64,000 nucleotides of DNA from Cyathus striatus (lineage: Eukaryota; Basidiomycota; Agaricomycetes; Agaricales; Nidulariaceae). A model generated the notes under the pieces. The model was not told where the DNA came from, did not search any database, and worked only from the letters and a program-made list of their open reading frames with translations. Location of the stretch: NCBI GenBank assembly GCA_025738555.1, contig JAOVFP010000021.1, positions 1,364,001 to 1,428,000 on the forward strand, read 5' to 3'. The translations under genes were made by a program, and so were the position numbers. Shown piece after piece: positions 22,530 to 34,183 of this stretch. The stretch's first letter is position 1; each line of letters opens with the position of its first letter.

Positions 22530-24990
22530 CCTAAACCGCATGCCTCCCTCTCATTCGGTTCAAGTTCAAGGCTAAGTGATGTCCCATTCTTACCACGTGA
22601 TGGGACCATTGTCCCGTCAATCTGATTCTTATTAGGTGAAGTACATATTATTATATTAGAACGTGGAATTTATTGTAGATATTCCAGACGCTGCTTTCTT
22701 CTACAGGGTGGATATATGTGCATGTAATATATATATATTATTAAAATTATATGTATGTATATGTAAATATATCCTACCATAATTATAGCTACTAACAACA
22801 CATCCTACCATCATACCGACCCATATTATCTTGCAACCCCCCTTCGTCTCTCATTTCCTTCCGTTTACGAAACCTCCACCACCGTCTGGCCCATAAGGTG
22901 CGTACCACCTCATCTAACCTCAACCTGCCACACCCACTCGCACGTCGATCCCGCTACCGTCACCACATTATCAGCTCGTCCCCACTACCAACCAATCAAA
23001 ACCCCGACAACAACGATCCACAACCACCCCTACTCATCCTGTACCAACCACCACCTTCCCAACCCCGGTACCACCACTTTAACGCACTGTTACTGTGCAC
23101 GCTCACGCTCGTGCTAGTCACAGCCACCATCCCCTGATAGCTTGTGGGTGGTACAACTAGCCCTGGTGAGGCGGGGAGGGATACACTGCCAGATACTTGG
23201 ATTTGTGGACTAGCGATCAAATAGGATAGTGAAGAGGCTGAGGGATGGTGGGAACAAGGTAAAAGAGTGCGGTGCCACTTAGTCTTGATGCGCATGAAGA
23301 AGGGAGATGAGATGAGATCGGTTCCATTTAGTGTTGAATCTGCCACGCGCATAGTAGGCTTTCATTCTGTTTCTGTCATAAAATGAGAGGAAAGCTGAGA
23401 ACATGCGAATATGAACACTTAGCTTAAATGATTTGTCGGGGTGGAGTGTGTCTTGAAGTCGGAGAGCAGCGATGCATGGTGGTGGAGGAAGAGAAAGAGC
23501 ACAACGCGACCCATGGGAAACCAGGGTTTGTTGAATGGTCTCAAGTATCACATGATATTGTTTGTTATTGTTTAATTGATCCATGGGCAAAGGCGCGCCG
23601 TGCAATGGGAGCTTGGAGGGGACTGAAGGAAGGAGAAACAAGACGTTCAGCCGTATACTATATGTATCTATAAGAATAGATATGTGCTCACGCGATTTGC
23701 TACTTGCTTACTACCGGATATTGGAATTTGGAGAGATTTGTCTTGACTCTCAGTAAGTATAGTCAAGCACTATAACAAGCCTTATTTAAGCCTGGATATC
23801 ACTATTTTACTACTATACCCGTGTTATCTATCATTTTCCGTTCGTACTGGATAATCTAACTTCTTATTTGTGCTTTTTTGATTTTTATAACAAATAACTA
23901 ACGATTTCCTGTCCCTATTCTCACACTCCCACTTAGTTCCCACGCAAGATTGGATGATTACGTAATCCAAGGCTGTCTTAGTGTCTATCACGACGTTTGG
24001 TCGCCTAACGAAGAAGACGAAGAAGCGAGGCATGCGGTTCCAGTACACGCTAGCCGTCAGTGTGTTTAACTTTGATCAGAGCTTGAAAATCAAACTCACA
24101 CCAATAGATCACAACAGAAATCGGGACGGATATCCGACATCTTGTGTCCATCGGACCAACATCGGACATCCACTGCAAATCCACTGTGAAAAGATAGGTA
24201 TCCTCAATCTGGTATCGTCCTCCGAAATAAACCCCTCGGTTTCATGGTGGAGTCAGTGGCTCGTTGGGGGTCCATTGCCATTGCATTGCGCAATGATACT
24301 ACATCTAATCATATATCACCACGCCGTGTTCAACGATTGGGTGCATGCCTCGTTGCAACCTCGTTGCGTTGCTCTCACCACTGCCAGTGCTCCAACAGGT
24401 TGGTTGCGGGCCCGAGTCAAGATAGTTGATGAAACCCTCCTTTTGTAAGTCATGCATAATTCTCACATAGCATTGATAGAATGACTTATGGGCAAATTGA
24501 AAATACATAGGAGACTTATTACTAGGAGCTTCATTTATTGCTGACAAGGCGTAGCAGGATCAGATTATCGCGATATGGACTCTATTGCAGTGCGCCACGA
24601 CCTACAAACGTAAATTATTCATATACACTTCTACTATCGAAATGCGGCAGTCATCACCACACTGCGCTGCGGAAGACTATCCACTGACTGACGGAAGTCA
24701 AAATCATGAGATACTTCCTTAACTGTTAGCCCTAGACGAGAGAACAGATATTTCTATAGCCAGAGAAGACATTGAGTTGAGTCTCGTGCGTGTGCTTCTT
24801 TAACGGGTGTGAACGACATCTTCACACGAAACCACGAAACGGGGTTCATATCCGTTATTGTCCATCATAATAGGCGCTTGAAAGACCAGGTTAAGATAAC
24901 GTCTCTGATCACTTATAACCCAGGCCTACCCTCTTATATCCTTATCTCCCTCCTACAACATCGCACATACACATTTACCCCAAGCCGTCA
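22530..24990. other. Left part of the unique U2 segment, no gene supported
   Basis: Repeat similarity ends at about 22510. 22720-22780 is an AT microsatellite-like stretch. 22898-23137 has a Pro/His-rich open frame ending in a hydrophobic segment, but its composition is simple. 23650-23960 is AT-rich and could be an old LTR or other insertion, though no direct repeats were found. A 155-codon frame at 23981-24448 resembles nothing I know. Confidence 0.4.
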
Positions 24991-25006
24991 CTTATACAAC
25001 TTAACT

Positions 25007-26231
25007 ATGAGTTCAATGGCAAACGGATCGAACGGAATCAGAGGTACAAATAAGCATCCAGAATTCTACATCCAAGGCGGCGACTTGTATCTCATGGTAA
25101 GCCGCCTACTGTTCTCTGTCGGTATCCAGTATCCCCAAATATCCTCACAAAAACCGTATCCCAGCAAGGTACAGCTGAGGAGCTCCTGCATTGAAATATT
25201 ACAGCCTGTTGTTAAATCGATACAATATGTACTCGCTTTGCAACAGCGCTACTCTGGAATACGGTTTCTTGTAGGGATGTTTGGAGGTATTGGCTATCGC
25301 TTCGTTTTTTGACGATGCTTTCAAGGCCGATCATATCCACTTCCGAGTTTTCTCATACTTCTTCACTCGCGAGCCGTCCTCAGTATTTCATGAATTGCTC
25401 AAGCCCCCTTCTGAGTTACCTGGAGCTCCTGCTCCCGGAAGTAGCCATTCATCGGCCCTAACTATCAGTGATATAACACCAGGGGACCTCGAGTTATTTT
25501 TGAGGGTGGTACTAAATCCGTATGTGTACTTTTTTCCGTTGTGGTTATCTCAGGTTCTGAGCCTTGTTATACAGTAAATATACGAATTTCGATTTCGTGA
25601 CCGCAGAAAACTGGATTACGGTTCTGAAAATCGCCCACAACTGGAAGTTTAACGTACTCAAAGAAGCTGCGATCCAAGAACTTCAAAAGATTAAGCTCGA
25701 CACGGTTTTGCGCGTGGACATGTATCAAAAAAATAACGTCGACACAAGATACATTCTACCTTACTATGTTGACTTATGTGCGAGGAACAAGACGCCTACG
25801 AAGCAAGAATCGAAGCTTTTGGGTCATGATACCACCATTGCGGTCTTCCAGGCAAGGGAACTTATGTTGAGGTCCCCTGCGCATGTCGTTACCAAGGGAC
25901 AAGATCCGCCCAGAAGTCCGTTACCTGATGAGGTCCCTCGCGAGAATATCTTTAAGATTTTGAAAACCGTATTGGAGATCGATACCGGCGACACCGAAGA
26001 TCCTAAAGGGAACACGGCAAGTAATAGGACAAGTAAGCTGTTCGATACTTTATAGCTTCGTATTTGAGCTAATTTATGGATCTTGGCACTGAAGCAGCGG
26101 CCGCGAGTTCATCTACCGGTACTGTAGACAACGCGCAAACCGTTGCGATGAATTCCAGTGTAAGATCTAGGCCCAACACGGTCTTAGGTCAAGCACCTGC
26201 TGTCAGAAAGGTATTCGGAAGAGGCAGCTGA
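25007..26231 (+). CDS. BTB/POZ domain protein (Agaricomycete type)
   Basis: Four exons (25007-25096, 25326-25519, 25575-26032, 26095-26231) give an uninterrupted 292-residue protein. Residues about 17-50 carry the BTB opening HPEFYI..GDLYLM and then HFRVFSYFF.REPSSVF, a variant of the FRVHRYFF motif of mushroom BTB proteins. Then come a DITPGDLELFL segment, and ENWITVL.IAHNWKF..LKEAAIQEL, the BACK-like helix typical of this family. The C-terminus is Ser/Thr-rich. Introns are 229, 55 and 62 nt with GTAAGC/GTATGT donors; the last acceptor is a NAGNAG site. BTB proteins mediate dimerisation or act as cullin-3 adaptors; this protein's partner is unknown. The 229-nt first intron is unusually long for the family. 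Confidence 0.8.
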
Positions 26232-26628
26232 CCGTATTACGTAGGATTGTTTTTGTACTACTTGTTCTGTATTCTTTCCCCCATTGTACACTGGTGATTC
26301 TTCTGGCTCTTACACTTGTTTTTGTACTCTGTTTTATGTGAATTTTATGCTTTCTTGTCCTAATTGTCACTTGAGATCCAGTACGCCTCCTAACTTGAAG
26401 GATGAATTCCGGGAACATTGAACTTATAGCGGAAACTCAACAAGCATGAGAAGTGCTAGTGCCATATGTAGGTTCCGAGCTCTTTGGTTTGCAAGCATAT
26501 GGCAAAATAGGGTACTGCATATTTTACGACATACTACTACAAATCTCATCCTTGAATCATTTTCCTCTTATACAGTTCAGCCAACTGAGTCCGTAGTAAC
26601 ATGCCCATGTACTGGTATTGGCTCTTAG

Positions 26629-27802
26629 TTAAACGTATCGCGACCTTGCAAGTGAATTTGACAGAACGAAGCTGCGAGAATAAGGCCCTGTTAGTAACGT
26701 GTCCAACTTTTGCCAGTCGGACCGCTTGGAATAAGTTATGTCAGCGAAATCTTTCAACACAATTTCAAGACATATTTCACGAATGGTATTGTCGGCTCTT
26801 GTATTAGACAGAACCCTCTCGATACTAGACATCTGGATTTTTTGAAAGTTGATGTATGGTTTGAGGGTTCGAATTTGACCACTTGTGAGGATTCCTTCAC
26901 CAAGACCTAGGATATCTAGGTTGCGAAGATTATCAGTCGCTTGATTGTAAATTTATAGATATAACAATGTTTCACTGCTTACGTTCAGGTACGACTTCGC
27001 AATGATCGTTGAAACTAAGTGTAGTAATCGATGTCCCCGCTTTTCTCATAAGCTCGCGCGCTACCTCAGTGGTGCACCAGTCGTAGGAGTTCATTACGAG
27101 AAATTTCACCTTGCACTTCTGGAACGATAAGAAATCTATTAGGGATCGTGTCGCCGCCAAACTTTGATCAGATATCGTCAAAGTTTCAACACAATGGCCT
27201 TGTGGTGTTACAGCCGACTCCATTAATGATTGCAGATCATCTGCCTGGTCTGAAAACCTGACGGACACAAGCTCTGCATTCGGACTATATGTTACGCAGT
27301 GCGGCGGAAGATCTTTAATGTATTTGAAAGTCAATTGTCCTATTGATGGTAACTGGCAAGTGTCTATCAAGGCTTGCTTCAAGGCAGGTGAAAATTAGTC
27401 CCAGTCACCGGTACTACTTGTGTATCTCTGGAACCCCAGCACAAATGTTGTAAGTCTTTCAAGCTTTCCCAGAAGAATAGGGAACAGTGGCTGGGTGACA
27501 AGGCGAAGGCCCATAGTTTTATCTTTCAGGACGAATTTACGAACATAGAGTGCAAGCTCTGGTGTCGATATCAATATGTCTTGCATACGCAGGTATTTAT
27601 CTACCGGATCGCCGCAACCGTATACACGCTTGCCTTTAAATTCAATTGAACGGAATATATGACGCTGAGAAGGCCTCACGAAGTCCCTGCTGGCCAAGGC
27701 GCACGCCCTGAGAGTCGAAAATTGATTGTCGTCTTGCAATGACGCTTGATCGATGATAAGTTCTATGATGTCTACAGGGACATCGTAAGTTGCAAGAGAC
27801 AT
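26629..27802 (-). pseudogene. F-box-like protein, broken
   Basis: Starts at 27802 with VPVDIIELIIDQASLQD followed by LRACALASRDFVRPSQRHIF, the F-box-like opening of many Agaricomycete proteins (P..I.E.II, C.L.SR.F....Q.H.F), then leucine-rich β-strand-like segments. In that pattern a stop codon (TAA, 27397-27395) interrupts the frame right after TGDWD; the same frame continues without other stops to 26972. A probable intron (GTAAGC donor at about 26986) leads to a last part (26832-26629: SSIERVLSN, WQKLDTLL), where the family-like continuation FSQLRSVKF lies in another frame. F-box proteins recruit substrates to SCF ubiquitin ligases. Two lesions suggest decay; sequencing error is the alternative. 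Confidence 0.6.
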
Positions 27803-28799
27803 GCTTGCTGTGGTAGCTGGTAGAATAGTGTGAGACGACGTTCAAAAAAGTTAACAAGCATTCCCTGGCACTTACTTGACGTGAAGAGGGTTTAGTCTTG
27901 AATGTCACAAGAGGTGCGGGTGATAAAGGAAGAAGAAGGAAACGCCGCGCAATCATGGCATTTTTAACAAATCAAGTTTGTGTTGGTAGGCGCGTCACGA
28001 GTATCAACCTGGTCATTGTTCGGTCACTGTACCGTTTGGTTCAGATTCAGTTGCATACTGATATAGAAAGTTGGGACGAGGACAATGGTAGTAGCAGATT
28101 CAACGCATTGTCAATGAACTAAAGAAGGCTGTATGAGACATGACCATCCTCAAAAACAAAAATTAAAAAATGCTTAGGAAGATGCGCTGACTTGGCGTTG
28201 ACTAGGACTACTCAAGCCGATGGACTGGAAATATATGTTTGTTCTAAGCGGCGTGATATGTAAGTATAATGAATACATCGTATACCAGAGCGGATCAGGA
28301 TAGTAGACTTCTCACCAGCAATTTTCGTCGAACGTAGGATTACCACTGCACTGTAGGTAATCTGAAAGTTTTTACGGTCATATTAATCCGCATTGATGGG
28401 CGGTTTACACTACGCTCGAGCATTGAGGACGAAGTACTCTGAGTCGCGAAGCTTCAGCCCCGGGCTTGAGGAGAGAAAAAGAGGAAGCAGGGGATCGGCA
28501 AGGAGTTGTTCACAGCCGCTGGGGCCCGGGAGCACACGCACGCGCCTTCGTGACTAGGTTCGAACCTCTTGCTCCGCAGCCATCTCCTCTTACTTACCCC
28601 CCTTCCTCTTATCGTTGTTCACTCCATCCATATCGCGCAGAGGAGACACCTATACAATCACTTAGCAGACTGTACAAAACTAGGAGAAGATCACAGTCGT
28701 TGCCCTCATGCTTAGCTTCAAAATCCAACAGTTCTGTCGGTGGGAGCTCAGCGCTGAACGTTCAACGTTCAACCTTCAGCTTCAACGTTCAAGAATGCC

Positions 28800-29036
28800 T
28801 GCTTGAAATGGCTCATGGAACTCGCATTTGGAGCAGCCCTTAGACGTCCTCCTTTACATGACTCGTTGAAGTGGAAGATCGTGGCCATCACACGATGCGA
28901 AGAGCGGCTAGCTCGAACGACCCAGGACAACAACATCAACGTGTAGGAGGGTCACATGAAGTTGGAGTTATGGGGTTTAGAGCTAGAGGTTTCCAATTGG
29001 GGGGCATATAGGGCGGTTCAGACTCTTGCCAGCGAG
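28800..29036 (+). pseudogene. Possible coiled-coil C-terminal fragment
   Basis: One frame reads MELAFGAALRRPP, DSLKWKIVAITRCEERLA and then, after a TAG at about 28945, KLELWGLELEV up to a GTACGT donor. The heptad-like spacing of Leu/Val and charged residues suggests a coiled coil. Start, family and function are unknown. The stop and the lack of a clear 5' part argue for a fragment. Confidence 0.25.
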
Positions 29037-29059
29037 GTACGTTGAAATGTCATTTTTTC

Positions 29060-32000
29060 GAAACACGCACCACGGCTCCCGATTTCAAGTTTTCTTTCCT
29101 TGGTACTTCACCTTAAGACGGATAGGGATCTGTATTATGACTTCTACCTGCTACAGTCTTTGGCTCCCGGGTACTCGATGAAAATGTCTAGATTCAATGA
29201 AGGAACATTTCGTATCATCAATCGATACGATGCTGATGCGACCAGGATGCGACGGCCTTGAACGAGACCATGTTACTCGGTCAAGAAATCTACTGCGGTA
29301 TCCATGATAGTTATATCCTTGCGATGCTTCACCCGGGATTCTAGGTATCTTTGTGCTAGATATGCTGCTTAGGAGTCGGAGCTAGTTTTGTGCCAGTTCA
29401 CGATTTCAAACAAGATCGTATTCACGCATTACATGTCCTTCATACATTCAATCACACTCGCAACTGGGTCAAACACCGTTAGCATATACTCGCATAGCAG
29501 CAATGCAGCCACGGATTTAGCACACCTTTTCTTCCTGTTGGGTGTCTGCGCTCGGAAGGTCACGTGACATCGCCCTGCTGGTCGGACGGAGCAAGAGCAC
29601 TCGATTTCATACAGCGAGCATTCCTCCCGAGGCAACTGCGAGAGGAAGCACGCTAGAGCTGACCGGATGTTCTGTCAATGATGTCCTTTAGTTCTGTCAA
29701 GCTAAGAGTCAATGAAGTTGGATAAGTGCGGTATTGTCGAACCTGGAGACTTAAAGCCACGAAACATGGGTACAAGTCTCAACATCTTGGAGGTGTAATG
29801 GGTGGTATGAAATGACACCTGCGCCGGCTGTCTGAACGTCTGAAATAGCTGCCAGTGCGGTGTATTGCAACGTCGTCGTCCTCAGACAGCGTTACAGTTG
29901 TTGTCTTCCATGGGCTCCCTCATAGGTCGGAAAGGCGTTATTCTCGCTCTGCTACGCGTAATCATGGACTCTTTCGGCTCGGAAGGATGTCTAGTTTCTA
30001 TGAAGGGTCATTACGCGTCGATAGTGTTGGCTAGGATCAAGACCTACGTGACAGTTCTCCAACATTGTCCCCTCTCTTCTCGTACAGTCGACCGGTCTTC
30101 CCCAGTAGCTGTAGCGGTGATATCTATGCCGTGCTTCAGTCAGCATTATATGGGCCCGGGGGTCAGGACACCGCTTCTTCATGTAGCGTCCGCTCGTTGC
30201 AGCCTGCTTGGTTCACGGTTTCAATCAAGAGCTCATCGACACTACCATTCCCCTTATATATACAGACAGATTCATCAAGAACTTTATTCACGCATCACCA
30301 ACGTAAGTACATTCGTGTGGCAATGATGCTGTTAGCTTTCCAACAGCTTTCACTGGCCTCGTTGACATATCTGGGATACCACGTGACTTGATGCATACGG
30401 CAGAACAAAGCAACAAAATACAAGCATCTTTCCGGGGCAGGTGTGGGAGTCGGGAGATGGAGCCTAACTGGACGTCGCACGGATGCGCTGGGTATCCTTT
30501 GTTCTTGTCAAGCAAGTTGCCGGGATTAGTCGAGCGCATGCGATACCGCCGATTTTGAGCCTCATGCGGGGTGATGAAGCATGGGCGGATGCAGAACATC
30601 GTGGAGATATTGCCGGCAGAATGATACTTGCTTAGGCTAGATGATAGGAGACTTAGGCTTCCCTCTTGTTCCAAGATATCCGCATTTTGGACCACTTTCT
30701 ATGCCAGATAACAGGAACTCGCACCGTAAATGCATGCAGTCGCTGTATAACAATATAATTCCGAGCCTCGGGCGGTACGGGTACATCTGTCTCTGGATTA
30801 CATGCTTTGCCCAGCGTTATATGGGGTCTGGCTATCTTCATGATCACTGATACGCTTCTTGCAACCTGCTCGGATCAGTGCTTCGAACAAATACATATGC
30901 CCGCGATGACATCTTCTGCATATGCCTTCGTTTTCGCTAGTGGCCTGCTACACATCATTAACATGTATTTCGTGTGGAAACGTCATAGATATGGGTCCTG
31001 ACTCACAGTTGTCGCTCGCTCATGTTTCAAACGCAGGCTTGGGGATATCACGTGATAGGATGTTGTTGAATCCAAACAAAGCAATTTTGCAAGAACAAGC
31101 ATCTTCCCGAGTTGTACCCGAGGCTGATGACGGGGGAGGAGGGTGCTAGGGTCGGCTAGATGTTCTGCGAATGCGATCCTTTGTTGTTGCCAATCTGGAG
31201 CTATGATACGCTGGAAAGGCGCAGTGCTGTCGAAAACGAATGGCGAGGTGGGGCAGGAGCAGAAAGGACACGTCGCTGAGGGGATTATGGCCGGTATACA
31301 ATGCAAACCCACAACTGCTACTAGTAAGGTCAAGGGCGTCGTTGGAGCTCGCCTCTGGTTCCAAGGTGTTCGCATGCTAGACTTCGTTGGCGCGATAAAC
31401 CGAAGCGTACACATTTGAAGCGTACTGGAAAACTGCTACTATACAGCAGTGTGGATGCAAGCTTTTGCGGGGGATAGAACTGTACCTGAAAGACTCGCCG
31501 AAGCCGGGGTATCCTCTTGGATTCCTTTCAGGCATACAGCGCCCCCTTGTTGGGTGGCTCTGTACGAACGGCGAGATGTTGGTGAGACGCCTCTCTTTCC
31601 ATAGAATAATAGCGCAAGGGCCTAAACGCTGAGAGGCTTGACACTCTGGGGCGATATGGCAACTGTGGAAGGAAATTCGAATAAACTTCAAAGGCCCACA
31701 TTTTACAGGATGTGTAATTGTTGGCGTATGCGGTATAATGGAAGTCCTAGGGTAGGGGCACAGTCTGTGGGGTGTGGTTCAAGACGAGGGGAATGTCAAG
31801 GGAAGCATCGAAGTCGGACAGAATATTCTGGGATCAATATTTTCAAGAGCTGTGAACGTATGGTTTTTGGAGATTAGACGCTCCATCAATCGATTATCCA
31901 GTGGCAACAACCCCTCACACTCTAGAGGGGGACCGTGACGGGTGCCGGTTCGACCACCTCGGGCTCGAAGACACCTCCAGAATTCAATCGGTTGTTTGTT

Positions 32001-33260
32001 TGCAGCACCGCCGTTCTCATGTTCATATTCTTTCTCCCTTTGAAAGATGGATAAGCAATCGGGTCCTCGTTGCTAACGCGCCTGGTACCAATCCCATTTT
32101 GTTTAAATGCCCAGGAACGACGATACGGCGTGACGCGTCTCCAAGACCTCCGGTTCCCAAATCAGATACCTTTTTCAGCTCGTGGTCGTTTCAGAAAACT
32201 TCTCTGATTCCAATGTGCATTCCAGTATTCTTATGGTGGGGGCAGTTGTTGTAGTGCCGCAGCCGTCTGTTTTTCCGCTCCCTCAATCGTGGGCACTAGA
32301 TGAGACCACGCTAGGCACCTTCACTAAACCGGTGGAGTTTGTATTACACTTTAACATGGGTCTTGCAACTCGAACACTATATGCCATATCGGTTGGTCAC
32401 TCGAGCAATTTTTTCTGTTTTCACATCATGCACACAGCCCCAAACTTCCGAGGCCCAACTGTTTCCCTTCTTTTTCGTTCTGTTCTAGGACCGTCACATC
32501 TCCTAAAAACAGTGGTCCAACCTCCACCATAGCGCCATCGCTCACCTACCACATCATGTTGCTACCTCCTAGTTGGTGAATCACTCACCGCTGTTCTTTC
32601 ATCCCCAGCCAGCTCTCCATCGTTTCCCCATCACTGACGAGTTCCCTTGGCTAATGAAGCATACCCTCCAAATATCTATAGTTCCTGAATGCCATTATCG
32701 CTGTAGGTAGCATCCTACAATCGAAGTCGAGGTGTATTCATTCAATGCCCAAGATAGCTTATCGAGCATAGTACTCGCTCTTTTCCCCTAATGAGTATTG
32801 TCTTACCTGGTTCTCGCGCACGATGCGGAGGACATTAATGAACACAACACCGCTTCGACTTGTGATATCACGATAACAGATACGTACATTGCAAACATTC
32901 GTGAACGTAATTAGCGACTGGTGGGTACGCCTTCCCGTGACAAACTCAGTTACTGAACCGGAGGACTACCAGGGTATCGCCGCTGCATTCGTACCGTGGG
33001 CTCAAGCACTTCACTTAAACCATCAGTTGCGTTTGAGATCACAAGATATATCCTGTATGCTGTCCAATCTCGTCACGCCAAGGAGCGTGAAACATATATT
33101 TCCACACAAAGCAGTTATGATCATACAATGAGGGCGTGGTAAGGCGTAAGTATCATATGGTAGGACTCCTCCTAGGTCGCATATCAAGTTTTTCACTCCA
33201 ACATTTTCGAACATACTTCTACGACTGCGGCCCTCTACGAATTGTTGGTAGTGATCATAA
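29060..33260. other. Right part of the unique U2 segment, no gene recognised
   Basis: Contains a diverged tandem duplication (30090-30450 and 30770-31130) and several frames of 60-153 codons on both strands (29865-30326 plus, 30695-30288 minus, 31414-30983 minus, 31901-32254 and 32182-32532 plus). None shows a motif I can name. No rRNA or tRNA seen. Base composition is more balanced than in the AT-rich elements, so decayed genes are plausible. Confidence 0.35.
30090..31130. repeat. Diverged tandem duplication, about 680 bp offset
   Basis: Recognisable pairs: GCATTATATGGG (30143) with GCGTTATATGGGG (30813); CGCTTCTTCATGTAGC... and GCAGCCTGCTTGG with CGCTTCTTGCAACCTGCTCGG; CATTCGTGTGG (30310) with TATTTCGTGTGGA (30967); CACGTGACTTG (30380) with CACGTGATAGG (31051); and ACAAGCATCTTTCC with ACAAGCATCTTCCC. 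Order and strand agree, so it is a direct duplication. Coding content is uncertain. Confidence 0.5.
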
Positions 33261-33599
33261 TCTGCACGTAATGCTTAGTTAGGAGAACTACATGGTGATT
33301 TCCGGTTTATCAATAGCAGTATGGGTATATTTGACGGAACAGAATCAACTCAGAAGCAAATGTTGCAGATCATTTCCCCAAACCTTCGCTGAGTTTATTC
33401 GGGATGAAGACAGGCGGCTGACACCCGCTCTGCCGTTCTATGAAGGGAAACATATGTATTGAAGCTAGCCCAGGCTGCTTAGGGGAGTGGCATGAGAGAA
33501 AGTGGAGGGGATTTGCGTCATAAAATGGGTTCTACCCATCATCAAAGTTTCAACAGCATATTTGAGCCTAATCTGGACGTAGCTTTGTGCTAAATAGGA

Positions 33600-33787
33600 C
33601 TGGCGTTCCTCTGGGAACAGGTTTCCATGCGTCGATATATGGAAACACGCCATTTACGCAGAGAAACACAAAATGGCTCGTGCGAGGAGATAGATATCTC
33701 GCCATCGAGGTTTCTAGAACATACGCGGGAACAACAGTAAGACTGATGCAGGGTCCTGCAATATTTTGTCTCGCACATTTCCGCTGA
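33600..33787 (+). other. Open frame R2 in U2
   Basis: Cleanest R2 copy: LGTGFHASIYGNTPF, TKWLVRGDRYLAIEVSRTYA, TTVRLMQGPAIFCLAHFR and stop. It overlaps an antisense frame of 75 codons, which is likely a shadow. See the U1 copy at 17590-17775. Confidence 0.4.
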
Positions 33788-34060
33788 AGTATCCACTTCC
33801 TGAACGTGTCTTTTCATTTTGTTTTTACGTCCACCTGTGCGACCTAAAATTCGAGATATAAATGGACGGAGTAACCTAAATGAATGCCTCGTGTACCGGC
33901 CTTATCCTCGTTGCCTTCCACCCAAATACTGGCGGTGAAACGGCCAGTTAAGCGGTTTACAGCACATTCGTAATTGGTAAGTAGAGCCTATGCTACGTAT
34001 GTTGGACCGGACATTCAATCGTCATCGTGGTTGTGTTTTTATTAGCCATCAACTCGATGG

Positions 34061-34067
34061 TATAAAA
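34061..34067 (+). promoter_or_regulatory. TATA box of gene E, U2
   Basis: TATAAAA, 117 bp before the start codon at 34184, followed by a C/T-rich leader. Position and flanks are identical in U3 (44784-44790). Confidence 0.55.
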
Positions 34068-34183
34068 TCCTCGGCAACTCCTTGATCGACCATCTCCATT
34101 CCATATTTCTGTATCTCATACGCCCACTAGCTCAAGTCACTCTTTTAAAGCCTTGCTTTACAGCTTTACGATCTCATAGGGTT

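Noticed and set aside
23650..23960. Possible solo LTR (TATA-like CTTATTTAAG, AT-rich, TATCTATC end)
   Set aside because: No target duplication, no TG...CA ends and no second copy in the window.
23981..24448. 155-codon plus-strand frame in the unique U2 segment
   Set aside because: No recognisable motif, no intron signals, uneven composition; an overlapping frame in another phase is open as well.
28520..28590. tRNA-like B box GGTTCGAACCTC
   Set aside because: No matching acceptor stem, A box or anticodon arm could be folded on either strand. GGTTCGAACC is palindromic and fits by chance.
29865..30326. 153-codon plus-strand frame
   Set aside because: Does not continue in the duplicated copy 680 bp downstream, and antisense frames are equally long.
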